A DNA stretch of 9,313 nt, from NCBI GenBank assembly GCA_964443245.1, contig CAYUEG010000136.1, forward strand, positions 1-9,313. The letters run 5' to 3'. Below are positions 1 to 5,821 of the stretch, in pieces (positions within the stretch are counted from its first letter, which is position 1; every line of letters begins with the position of its first letter). The stretch comes from CANJDH01 sp964443245. GTDB lineage: Bacteria; Pseudomonadota; Gammaproteobacteria; Burkholderiales; JAEUOS01. The position numbers were made by a program, and so were the translations under genes. The notes beneath the pieces were generated by a model. That model did not search any database and was not told the origin of the DNA. It worked only from the letters and a program-made list of their open reading frames with translations.

Positions 1-27
1 TGAAGCGGGGCTGGACATCAGTTTCAT
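1..27 (-). CDS. Possible N-terminus of a glutathione S-transferase, cut by the window edge
   Basis: Read on the minus strand, an ATG at 27 opens nine codons giving MKLMSSPAS before the window ends. Many proteobacterial glutathione S-transferases start with a short beta strand of this form, then the catalytic Ser/Cys loop followed by P-F-V-R-K-V. The ORF lies downstream of the TctC-like gene in the same direction, 79 bases past its stop, and a hairpin lies between them. No clear Shine-Dalgarno sequence precedes the ATG. With only nine residues the call is tentative. The plus strand over the same bases can be read as the tail of another gene, ending at a TGA at 47-49 (EAGLDISFMKWAFCG), and this cannot be excluded. 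Confidence 0.3.
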
Positions 28-86
28 GAAGTGGGCTTTCTGCGGTTGAGAAGGAGTGACCTCGGGGAACGAACCAGGAACCTCAG

Positions 87-106
87 GGCTGCGGGCGAAC
101 GCAGCC
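87..106 (-). terminator. Hairpin directly after the TctC-like gene, candidate terminator
   Basis: GGCTGCG (87-93) and CGCAGCC (100-106) form a perfect 7-bp GC-rich stem around a 6-base loop. On the minus strand the stem begins immediately after the TGA stop of the TctC-like gene. No U-tract follows, so if it acts as a terminator it is either Rho-assisted or mainly protects the 3' end of the mRNA. Confidence 0.4.
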
Positions 107-1069
107 TCAATCGACGCGCGCGCCGGACAATTCCACCACACGCTTCATCTTGACCACATCGTTGCGGATGAAAGGCGCGAACTCGGCGTGGCCCATGTTG
201 ACCACTTCGGTGCCGTCGGCCTGCACCTTGTCACGAAACGCCGGTTCACCGAACGCCTTCTGGACTTCGGCATCAATGCGGCGCACCACCTCGATTGGCG
301 TTTTCGCCGGCGCGATCAAGCCGAACCAGGATCCGAAGTCGAACCCGGCCACCGTGTCGCCAATCGGCGGCACGTCCGGTAGCGCATGGTTGCGCCGGGT
401 GCCGGTGACACCGAGCGCGCGCAAGCGCCCGCCCTTAACCTGAGGCACGGCGGTTGCAAGCGTCGGGAAGCCGCAGATCGCGGCCTTGCTGATCACCGAG
501 GTAATCACCTCCGGTGCACCTTTGTAAGGCACATGCACCACATCCACGCCGGCCATGGTCTTGAACAGCTCGGCCGCCAGATGCGCGCCACTGCCATTGC
601 CACCTGATGCATAGTTGTATTTGCCGGGGCCTTCCTTGAACAGGCGGATCAGGTCGGCCACATTCCTGACCGGTGAATCGGCAGCCACCACCAGCAGATG
701 CGGCATCGCCACACAGAGATTGATGCCGACGAAATCGGCTACCGGGTCGTACGCCACCCTGCGATAAAGGGCAGGATTGGTGGTCATCGCCGAAGTGCCC
801 AGGCCGATGGCATAGCCATCTGGCGGCGCCTTGGCGATGATCTCGTTGCCGATGTTGCTGCCGGCGCCGGGGCGGTTCTCGATCACCAGCGACTGCCCGA
901 GCGCGCTTCCGAGCCGTTCGCTCATGGTGCGTGCCAGCACATCCGGGGCACTGCCCGGAATGTAGGGCACGATGAAGCGAATCGATTTCGATGGCCAGGC
1001 CTGGGCGCGCACCATAGCCGGGCTCACTGCCAGCGCACCGCCAGCGGCGACAAAGGTTCTGCGTTGCAT
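107..1069 (-). CDS. Bug/TctC-family tripartite tricarboxylate transporter substrate-binding protein
   Basis: This is a 320-aa periplasmic solute-binding protein of the Bug (TctC) family, which captures small carboxylates, aromatic acids or similar ligands for tripartite tricarboxylate transporters or for sensing. The N-terminus MQRRTFVAAGGALA has paired arginines (R3-R4), a hydrophobic stretch and a likely cleavage near VRAQA (residues 20-24), so export is expected and Tat-type export is possible. Family landmarks follow: strand IRFIVPY (30-36), the ligand loop PGSAPD (38-43) and NRPGAGSNIG (65-74). Later come P-Y-K-G-A and the C-terminal lobe. Length is typical. The start is supported by GAGGAG at 1075-1080, five bases upstream of the ATG. 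No TctA/TctB membrane genes are visible, which is common because many Bug proteins are orphans. It diverges from the sulfatase. The ligand cannot be read from the sequence. Confidence 0.94.
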   Translation of the reverse strand: MQRRTFVAAGGALAVSPAMVRAQAWPSKSIRFIVPYIPGSAPDVLARTMSERLGSALGQSLVIENRPGAGSNIGNEIIAKAPPDGYAIGLGTSAMTTNPALYRRVAYDPVADFVGINLCVAMPHLLVVAADSPVRNVADLIRLFKEGPGKYNYASGGNGSGAHLAAELFKTMAGVDVVHVPYKGAPEVITSVISKAAICGFPTLATAVPQVKGGRLRALGVTGTRRNHALPDVPPIGDTVAGFDFGSWFGLIAPAKTPIEVVRRIDAEVQKAFGEPAFRDKVQADGTEVVNMGHAEFAPFIRNDVVKMKRVVELSGARVD

Positions 1070-1087
1070 GCGGTCTCCTCTTCTTCT

Positions 1088-1116
1088 TTGGTGCAGTCAG
1101 GGAGACGAAGTGTATT
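1088..1116 (+). promoter_or_regulatory. Weak sigma70-like promoter candidate for the sulfatase
   Basis: The 136-bp spacer between the divergent TctC-like and sulfatase genes has one AT-richer patch, around 1081-1120. On the plus strand TTGGTG (1088-1093) and TGTATT (1111-1116) are spaced by 17 bases, matching 3 of 6 and 4 of 6 consensus positions. A start near 1123 would leave a leader of about 83 bases. The same AT patch would have to serve the minus-strand gene too, but no convincing -35/-10 pair was found there. Confidence 0.22.
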
Positions 1117-1205
1117 ACGATGTGCGCCCGCCCCCGCCGCGACCCGCGACGGAACGCAACCTGGCCCTCCGCCTTTCGCCGGCTCACTTCCCTTCTCGTT
1201 CCCGC

Positions 1206-2654
1206 ATGAAACCACAGAACCTCCTGATCCTGTTTTCCGACGAACACAACCCCAAGGTGCTGGGTGCCGGCGGCCACCCGTTCATTTCCACCCCCAACCT
1301 GGACGCGCTTGCCGCACGTGGCACGCGCTTCACGCAGGGGTCCACACCGTGCCCGATCTGTGTTCCGGCACGTGCCTCACTCGCTACGGGCCGCTATAAC
1401 CACGAGATCGGCTATTGGGACAACGCCGATGCCTATGAAGGCAGCGTGCCGAGCTGGCATCACCTGCTGCGCGCGCGCGGGCACCGCGTGGTGTCGATCG
1501 GCAAGCTGCACTTTCGCGGCCATCAGGGCGATGACCATGGATTCTCGGAAGAGATCATTCCGATGCACATCGTCGATGGCCTGGGCGATCTGATCTCGCT
1601 CAGGCGCGGTCCCGATGCGCCGGTGCGCGGCGGTGCCAAGAAGATGATCGGCCAGGCCGGGCCGGGCGAATCGGACTACACCCGCTACGACCGCAACATT
1701 GCGGCACAGGCGCAGATCTGGCTGCGCGAGGAAGCGCCCAAGTATCAGGACAAGCCCTGGGTTCTGTTCGTCTCAATGGTGGCGCCGCACTTCCCGCTCA
1801 CCGCACCGCCCGAGCACTACTACCGCTATGCCAACATGCAGCTCCCGATGCCGAAGCAGTATGCGCAGTCCGAGCGCCCTCGCCATCCGCATCTGATCGA
1901 CTACAGCACCACCATGAATTACGACGCCCACATGAAGGGCGAGGCCGATGTACGCCGTGCGCTGGCCGGCTATTTCGGTCTGGTCAGTTTCATGGACGAG
2001 CAGGTCGGCAAAGTGATGGCCGCACTCCACGAAACCGGCCTGGCAGCCAACACGCGCGTGCTGTACACCACCGACCACGGTGACAACAATGGCGCGCGCG
2101 GCCTGTGGGGCAAGAGCACCATGTATGAAGAAAGCGTCGGCGTACCGATGATCTTAGCCGGTGCGGACGTTCCGGCCGGCAAGGTGGTCACCACGCCGAC
2201 CAATTTGGTGGATGTATTCGCGACCGCACTCGACGCAGTGGGCGCCCCGGCTGCCCCCTCCTCCGGCCAGTCCCTGCTGACCCTCGCCAATGCACCGAGT
2301 GCCGATCGCATGGTGATGTCCGAATACCACGCTGCAGGCTCGCACGAGGCGATCTTCATGCTGCAGGACGCGCGGTACAAGTATGTACGCTGCATCACCT
2401 ACCCTGCGCAGCTGTTCGACCGCCAGAACGACCCCGAGGAGCTGCGCGACGTCATCGCCGACCCCGCGTACGCCCCGGTGGTCAGGCGCATGGAAGAAGC
2501 CTTGCTGGCGCGGCTGGACCCGGCCGAAGTGGACGCACGTGCCAAGAAGCGCCAGGCCGAGGTGCTGGCCGCCGCCGGCGGCTGGGACTTCGCCTGGAAG
2601 CGCGGTGATTTGCCGTTCTCGCCGCCACCGGGTGTGGCAGCCAGCTGGAGCTAA
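1206..2654 (+). CDS. Type I sulfatase (formylglycine-dependent, cytoplasmic)
   Basis: A 482-aa member of the alkaline phosphatase-like sulfatase family, which hydrolyses sulfate esters (or related phospho/phosphono-esters) using a formylglycine made from cysteine. The signature C-V-P-A-R-A-S-L-A-T-G-R starts at Cys52, the residue to be converted. Metal ligands are expected at D12 in FSDEHN and in DHGD at 290-293, followed by the active-site lysine in WGKS (K303). The C-terminal subdomain with QLFDRQNDPEELRDV is typical of the family. The N-terminus goes straight into the first strand (NLLILFSDEH), with no signal peptide, so the enzyme should be cytoplasmic, as choline sulfatases and PAS-type enzymes are. 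ATG 1206 was chosen because it lies just before this strand. The frame stays open upstream but there overlaps the divergent gene. No Shine-Dalgarno sequence precedes the ATG. No maturation enzyme (FGE or anSME) is in the window. Substrate unknown; choline-sulfatase-like is one option. Confidence 0.93.
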   Translation: MKPQNLLILFSDEHNPKVLGAGGHPFISTPNLDALAARGTRFTQGSTPCPICVPARASLATGRYNHEIGYWDNADAYEGSVPSWHHLLRARGHRVVSIGKLHFRGHQGDDHGFSEEIIPMHIVDGLGDLISLRRGPDAPVRGGAKKMIGQAGPGESDYTRYDRNIAAQAQIWLREEAPKYQDKPWVLFVSMVAPHFPLTAPPEHYYRYANMQLPMPKQYAQSERPRHPHLIDYSTTMNYDAHMKGEADVRRALAGYFGLVSFMDEQVGKVMAALHETGLAANTRVLYTTDHGDNNGARGLWGKSTMYEESVGVPMILAGADVPAGKVVTTPTNLVDVFATALDAVGAPAAPSSGQSLLTLANAPSADRMVMSEYHAAGSHEAIFMLQDARYKYVRCITYPAQLFDRQNDPEELRDVIADPAYAPVVRRMEEALLARLDPAEVDARAKKRQAEVLAAAGGWDFAWKRGDLPFSPPPGVAASWS

Positions 2655-2765
2655 ATGAATCCGGGCCGGCGTGGCAGGGAATAAGTGCCATGCGGGGGTG
2701 TTTAATGGGGGTGCCGGCGTCGCCGGTCCAATCCAGCGCTGCGCCTCACCCAGGCCGCGCACCAC

Positions 2766-2773
2766 AGGAGGAG
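2766..2773 (+). promoter_or_regulatory. Strong Shine-Dalgarno site that sets the start of the GlcG/HbpS-like gene
   Basis: AGGAGGAG lies six bases before the ATG at 2780. It decides against an in-frame ATG at 2690, which would put about 30 Pro/Ala/Ser-rich residues before the signal peptide. Confidence 0.75.
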
Positions 2774-2779
2774 AACCCC

Positions 2780-3274
2780 ATGAAACTGAAATCCGTGCTG
2801 ATGCTCGCCACCACCCTGGCAACCCTGACCGCTGGTGTGGCCGGCGCGCAAGGGCTCATTACCCAGCGTGGTCTGGCAATGAATGCCGCCCTCGAACTGG
2901 CACAGGCCAGCCTGGAGAAATGCCGCGCCGACGGCTACAAGGTCACCATCACGGTGCTCAATCACCAGGCCAGAACCTCGGTGGTGCTGTCAGACGACGG
3001 CGTGAACCCGCATACGGTCGAAAACAGTTTCCGCAAGGCCTACACCGCCTTTACCACCCGCACCCCGACGGTCGAGATGGCCAAGCGTGCGCAGCCCGGG
3101 CTTTCCGGGTTCATGCTGCTGGACAATATCAGCCCGCTCGATGGCGGCCTGCCGGTCTTTGCCGGCAAGGATCTGGTCGGCGCCATCGGCATTTCGGGCG
3201 CGCCCGGTGGCGACAAGGACACGGCCTGCGCCAACGTCGGCATGCAGAAAATCGCCAGGTATCTGGCCAACTGA
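2780..3274 (+). CDS. Secreted GlcG/HbpS-family (heme-degrading domain) protein
   Basis: A 164-aa protein with an N-terminal signal peptide: K2 and K4, a hydrophobic core, and a probable cleavage after A21-G22-A23, just before Q24. The rest is one GlcG/HbpS domain (roughly residues 28-164). It starts with the helix LITQRGLAMNAALELAQAS, continues with the strands VTITVLNHQA and SVVLSDD, the FRKAYTAFTTRTPT segment, the GGLPVF turn and the glycine loop IGISGAPGGDKD. Families with this fold include the Streptomyces heme-binding HbpS and the GlcG protein of glycolate operons. Many members have no known role, so heme binding should not be assumed. It follows the sulfatase after 125 bases and could be co-transcribed, although its own strong ribosome-binding site means it can be translated independently. 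It converges on the AsmA-like gene. Confidence 0.88.
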   Translation: MKLKSVLMLATTLATLTAGVAGAQGLITQRGLAMNAALELAQASLEKCRADGYKVTITVLNHQARTSVVLSDDGVNPHTVENSFRKAYTAFTTRTPTVEMAKRAQPGLSGFMLLDNISPLDGGLPVFAGKDLVGAIGISGAPGGDKDTACANVGMQKIARYLAN

Positions 3275-3305
3275 ACGGCGCGCTGCCGCACCAGTGAAGG
3301 CAGGT

Positions 3306-3339
3306 GGGGCGTGATCGTCCCATCGCGCCTTTTCGCGCG
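3306..3339 (+). terminator. Two small hairpins in the convergent spacer, weak terminator candidate
   Basis: The 73-base spacer between two convergent genes holds GGGGCG (3306-3311) pairing with CGTCCC (3316-3321, one G-U pair) around TGAT. A second stem follows, CGCGC (3324-3328) with GCGCG (3335-3339), around CTTTTC. The first begins about 30 bases after the HbpS-like stop codon. There is no proper U-tract, and the first stem is worse on the minus strand because the wobble becomes a mismatch. Confidence 0.28.
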
Positions 3340-3347
3340 GCGTGCGG

Positions 3348-4058
3348 CTATTTGCCGAACAGCCCTTTCACGGCGCCGCCGGCCTTGTCCAGCACGCCCC
3401 CCATCGACTTCATCAGGCCGTCAAAGCTGATCCCGGCGGTCAGGCGCGCCTTGATCGCCCCCGCAATTTCCTGACCCAACTCGCCCGGGGTCACGCCCCC
3501 CTTGGCCTTGCCCAGGTTGCGCAGCGAAATCGTCGAGAGCTTCACTTCGACAGTCTTGCCGTTCATGAAAGCCGCACTCGCCTGTGCCTTGGGGTTGGCG
3601 ATCACCAGTTCTTCGACGATCAGCTTCTTGCCACCCTGCTCCTTGGCCTTGTCGGCAGGGCCGAGATAGTCGGCGATGTTCTTCTGGATCGCATCGAAGT
3701 TGGTCATCGCCTCCCCCTTTTCATAAATGATGTCGGGAGCGATCACGCCAATCTTGCGGATCGTGATGACATTGCCGGTGAGGCTGGCGATATCGATGGC
3801 GACCTCGATCTCGGCCACCTTGAGCGCATGGCCGGTCTTGAACCCGGCCGGGTTGCCGATGGTGAGGCCGCGGATCACGCCGCGCCCGTCGGCCGGCTTG
3901 ATCTCGACCGAGGCCACCGACACCTTGGCACGGGTCATCTCGCTGCCGTACTTCTCGATCGCAGCCTGCACCAGGCCGTCGATATTGCGGTTGAGCCAGA
4001 ACACGGCACCGCCCGCGACAACCGCAAGCACCACCAGGACGATGGCAAGTTTTTTCAT
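3348..4058 (-). CDS. AsmA-like membrane-anchored protein of unknown function
   Basis: The product is 236 aa. One N-terminal membrane segment (about residues 4-22, LAIVLVVLAVVAGGAVFWL) follows two lysines, and the rest should lie in the periplasm as an anchored protein or one with an uncleaved signal. The body begins with a helix (IDGLVQAAIEKYGSEMT), then beta-rich repeats: VSVASVEIKPADGRGVIRGL, TIGNPAGFKTGHALKVAEI, EVAIDIASLTGNVITIRKI. This pattern resembles the N-terminal region of AsmA/DUF748-type proteins, which are linked to outer-membrane lipid transport or assembly, but this copy is much shorter than full AsmA. The C-terminus (MKSMGGVLDKAGGAVKGLFGK, glycine- and lysine-rich) could be amphipathic. 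I chose ATG 4058; an in-frame TTG at 4070 is possible, and neither has a strong Shine-Dalgarno. Family assignment is from pattern only; function unknown. Confidence 0.8.
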   Translation of the reverse strand: MKKLAIVLVVLAVVAGGAVFWLNRNIDGLVQAAIEKYGSEMTRAKVSVASVEIKPADGRGVIRGLTIGNPAGFKTGHALKVAEIEVAIDIASLTGNVITIRKIGVIAPDIIYEKGEAMTNFDAIQKNIADYLGPADKAKEQGGKKLIVEELVIANPKAQASAAFMNGKTVEVKLSTISLRNLGKAKGGVTPGELGQEIAGAIKARLTAGISFDGLMKSMGGVLDKAGGAVKGLFGK

Positions 4059-4150
4059 GGGACACACCAATGCCTGAGGAAAGCGCCAGTGTAATGGCGT
4101 AAAGGCGATTGCGCACCGGCAACCGTCACCCCCTGCCGGGGAACCACCGG

Positions 4151-4671
4151 TCAGCCGCCCTGCAGTGCCTTCAGTTTGGCCTGGGCCTTGGCCAGCGCAG
4201 CACGTGACCTGCTGCGCGCCGNNNNNNNNNNNNNNNNNNNNNNNNNNNNNNNNNNNNNNNNNNNNNNNNNNNNNNNNNNNNNNNNNNNNNNNNNNNNNNN
4301 NNNNNNNNNNNNNNNNNNNNNGCCTTCAGTTTGGCCTGGGCCTTGGCCAGCGCAGCACGTGACCTGCTGCGCGCCGCACGGGCCTCGCTCCAGTCCGCTT
4401 CGGCAACTTCGTACTCTGCGAGGGCCCGGTGCCAGGCTGCGTCCGCCACTTGCCAGGCGGCTTCGATCTGCGCACCTTCGGCTTCGACCCTGGCAAGCTC
4501 GGTAATGGCCGCCGCCAGGGCATACGCCTTGCGCCGGTCCGGGCCACGTTCGCGCCGCTCCTGGTTTTCCTGCGCCCAGACGCCGCGCGCCTGGCGGCGA
4601 TCGGTATCCAGATGACGGCGGTCGATCACGCTCGTCGAGCGGCAGGCGGGGGAAGAGTTTGGCGCCAGCAT
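4151..4671 (-). CDS. Small Ala/Glu/Arg-rich coiled-coil ORF, interrupted by an assembly gap
   Basis: As given, the reading frame is broken by 100 Ns, and the pieces on either side lie in different frames. The 55 bases abutting each edge of the gap are identical. If one copy and the Ns (155 bases) are removed, a single ORF of 122 codons results, running from ATG 4671 to TGA at 4151-4153 and ending QAKLKALQGG. The 121-aa product has an Arg/Gln-rich N-terminal third, then a long helix rich in Ala, Glu and Arg (about residues 47-119, including EAAWQVADAAWHRALAEYEV) with coiled-coil character. There is no signal peptide or membrane segment. No Shine-Dalgarno was seen at ATG 4671, and an upstream in-frame stop (4699-4701) rules out a longer protein; GTG at codon 15 is an alternative start. 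A terminator-like hairpin lies about 30 bases upstream, leaving little room for a promoter. I do not recognise the protein; it could be a chance open frame in GC-rich DNA. Confidence 0.42.
4167..4221. repeat. 55-bp sequence repeated on both sides of the gap (left copy)
   Basis: These 55 bases are identical to 4322-4376. The left copy ends at the last base before the Ns and the right copy starts at the first base after them. An exact match stopping at both gap edges fits an unmerged contig overlap (for example the k-mer length of a de Bruijn assembler) far better than a biological repeat. Confidence 0.9.
4222..4321. other. Assembly gap of 100 Ns, probably spurious
   Basis: This is a run of exactly 100 Ns, the usual placeholder for unknown distance. 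Because the flanks overlap by 55 identical bases, there is probably no missing sequence here and the true distance is negative. Coordinates to the right would then be inflated by 155 bases. Confidence 0.9.
4322..4376. repeat. 55-bp sequence repeated on both sides of the gap (right copy)
   Basis: This is the second copy of 4167-4221. On the minus strand it encodes the Ala/Lys/Arg-rich helix of the coiled-coil ORF (ARSRSRAALAKAQAKLK). A true tandem repeat in the protein remains a less likely alternative. Confidence 0.9.
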
Positions 4672-4700
4672 GGGATGGAAGTGGAACGCAGAGCGGGATC

Positions 4701-4735
4701 AAAAAGGCCGGCAAACCAGGCAAACCAGGGCCGGC
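4701..4735 (-). terminator. Candidate intrinsic terminator downstream of the enoyl-CoA hydratase
   Basis: On the minus strand GCCGGC (4735-4730) can pair with a second GCCGGC (4712-4707) around a 17-base loop, followed by C and five Ts (4705-4701). The stem is only 6 bp and the loop is long, but the T run directly after a GC-only stem is the best terminator-like element in this 242-base intergenic stretch. It lies about 180 bases past the hydratase stop and just before the coiled-coil ORF. Confidence 0.38.
4710..4727. repeat. Two tandem copies of GGCAAACCA
   Basis: GGCAAACCA occurs at 4710-4718 and 4719-4727, with a degenerate third relative further right (GGCAGACCAAACCA from 4733). These copies form the loop of the terminator-like hairpin. 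No known function. Confidence 0.7.
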
Positions 4736-4827
4736 AGACCAAACCAGAAGGCCTCAGCGTAACGCTTTTTGCGCCATCACGCCAGAGCCGGCATCGCCAT
4801 GACATCGGCATAGGTCGATCCTGCGGA

Positions 4828-4848
4828 GAATGGCTCCTGGAGCCATTC
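4828..4848. promoter_or_regulatory. Perfect 21-base palindrome downstream of the enoyl-CoA hydratase
   Basis: GAATGGCTC (4828-4836) and GAGCCATTC (4840-4848) are exact inverted copies separated by CTG. As RNA this gives a 9-bp hairpin with a 3-base loop. It lies 66-86 bases past the hydratase stop, has no T run on either strand, and may act as a 3'-end stabiliser, a Rho-assisted terminator hairpin or a protein-binding site. Confidence 0.5.
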
Positions 4849-4913
4849 CTGGCCGATTGGCCCGAAACCGGAAAACGTCCACGACAAGGCCCCCTGCCAA
4901 GCAACTGCCAGGA

Positions 4914-5720
4914 TCATGTCTTTCCGGACGGACCGGGATACCACGCCGCCTCGCGTTTTTCGTGAAAGGACGCCATGCCCTCGGCCGCTTCGGCGGACTG
5001 CCTGCCGGCGGCGTGGGCCGCCACGATGGCATCGAAGTGCGGGTTCTGCGTGTCCGTCCAGGCGTGGCGCAGGGTGGCCGCCTTGGTGGCGGCATTGGCG
5101 CCGGGCGCATTGTGCAGCAGCGCATCGACCACTTTTTCACCCGCGGCCGCCAACCCGTCGAGGGGCACCACCTCGTGCACCAGCCCGATGCGCTTCGCTT
5201 CGGCAGCGCCGAAGCGCTCGCCGGTCTGGCCATAGCGGCGCAAGTGTCGTACGCCAATCGCATCCGCCAGCTGCGGCAGGATGATGACCGGGCTCATCCC
5301 CCAGCGGGTTTCGGAAATCGCAAACAGGGCATTCTCGGCCGCGATCACCACATCGCATGCGGCAGCAATGCCGGTGCCGCCGCCAAAGCAGCCACCCTGC
5401 ACCAGCGCCACCGTGGGGACGGGCAGCGTATTGAGTTCCCACACGGCGCGGGCGGTACGCTCCGAGGCATCCAGATTGGCCGCCGCCCCCTGCGGCCGCA
5501 CCGCGTTGAGCCAGCTCAGGTCGGCGCCTGCCTGAAAATGCCGGCCGCGGCCGGAAAGCACCACCACCCGTACCGATCTGTCGGCACGCACGCTGGCACA
5601 CGCCGCGAGCAGCGCATCGATCATGGCGCTGTTGTAGGCGTTGTTCACCTCAGGGCGGTTCAGCGCCACACTGACGACACCGCGGGCATCGCGGTTGATC
5701 AGGACCGGTGCTTCCTCCAT
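4914..5720 (-). CDS. Enoyl-CoA hydratase/isomerase family protein (LiuC/AtuE-like active site)
   Basis: A 268-aa crotonase-fold enzyme acting on an acyl-CoA. N21-R22-P23-E24 is the usual N-terminal motif. The oxyanion-hole and CoA segment is HFQAGADLSWL (61-71), and the second oxyanion loop is GGCFGGGTGIAAACD (109-123). S-E-T-R-W-G places E137 at the position of the second catalytic glutamate (Glu164 of rat mitochondrial hydratase). The first glutamate (Glu144) is replaced by G117. This glycine, with the following SPVI and RHLRRYG, resembles bacterial methylglutaconyl-CoA and isohexenylglutaconyl-CoA hydratases (LiuC, AtuE) as I recall them, so a branched or unsaturated dicarboxylyl-CoA substrate is plausible. 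The usual C-terminal helix (EGMASFHEKREAAW) is present. AAAGGGGAA upstream (5725-5733) supports ATG 5720. It diverges from the RidA-like gene, and no other leucine or terpenoid pathway genes are adjacent, so the specific function is uncertain. Confidence 0.92.
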   Translation of the reverse strand: MEEAPVLINRDARGVVSVALNRPEVNNAYNSAMIDALLAACASVRADRSVRVVVLSGRGRHFQAGADLSWLNAVRPQGAAANLDASERTARAVWELNTLPVPTVALVQGGCFGGGTGIAAACDVVIAAENALFAISETRWGMSPVIILPQLADAIGVRHLRRYGQTGERFGAAEAKRIGLVHEVVPLDGLAAAGEKVVDALLHNAPGANAATKAATLRHAWTDTQNPHFDAIVAAHAAGRQSAEAAEGMASFHEKREAAWYPGPSGKT

Positions 5721-5758
5721 GACGTTCCCCTTTCATCGCTCGCCGTCTCCGGCAGTGC

Positions 5759-5771
5759 GGCACATTGTGCC
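5759..5771. promoter_or_regulatory. Compact palindrome between divergent genes, operator candidate
   Basis: GGCACA-T-TGTGCC is a 13-base inverted repeat in the 173-bp spacer between the divergent hydratase and RidA-like genes. On the minus strand it contains CACAAT, a 4-of-6 match to a -10 box whose transcript would start about 30 bases before the hydratase ATG. An operator overlapping that promoter is therefore possible. No regulator gene is in the window. Confidence 0.35.
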
Positions 5772-5815
5772 TGACGGCGTGCTGCGGCCTGCGGCCGACG
5801 CACCGGGCGTCTGGC

Positions 5816-5821
5816 TACAAT
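5816..5821 (+). promoter_or_regulatory. -10 box TACAAT for the RidA-like gene
   Basis: TACAAT matches 5 of 6 positions of the sigma70 -10 consensus and stands out in GC-rich surroundings. No good -35 is present at 16-18 bases (GGCCGA at 17), so activation or a weak promoter is likely. Transcription would start near 5828, giving a leader of about 66 bases. Confidence 0.42.

Noticed and set aside
56..382. Plus-strand open frame with an AAGGAG just before it
   Set aside because: It lies antisense to the well-supported TctC-like gene, the AAGGAG overlaps the start too closely, and the translation has no family-like pattern; it is a GC-driven shadow frame.
972..1205. Upstream in-frame extension of the sulfatase
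   Set aside because: It would overlap the divergent gene and add an unrelated Arg/Pro-rich leader; the family N-terminus begins at 1206.
2714..2726. Small hairpin CCGGC-GTC-GCCGG after the sulfatase
   Set aside because: The stem is only five base pairs, with no T run; such structures are common by chance in GC-rich DNA.
2690..2779. Alternative ATG start of the HbpS-like gene
   Set aside because: It would bury the signal peptide behind about 30 residues and bypass the strong ribosome-binding site at 2766-2773.
4167..4376. A genuine tandem repeat or a mobile-element target duplication flanking the gap
   Set aside because: Exact 55-bp identity that stops at both gap edges is better explained by unmerged contig ends; no element sequence is visible.
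4151..4723. Minus-strand frame starting MPGLPAFLIPLCVPLPSHAG that resembles a signal peptide
   Set aside because: It is in a different frame from the coiled-coil sequence to the right of the gap and joins to it only through the artefactual 155 extra bases; the rest is Pro/Arg-rich shadow sequence.
4751..4766. AGCG-TAA-CGCT followed by TTTTT on the plus strand as an intrinsic terminator
   Set aside because: The stem is only four base pairs and there is no plus-strand gene upstream for it to terminate.
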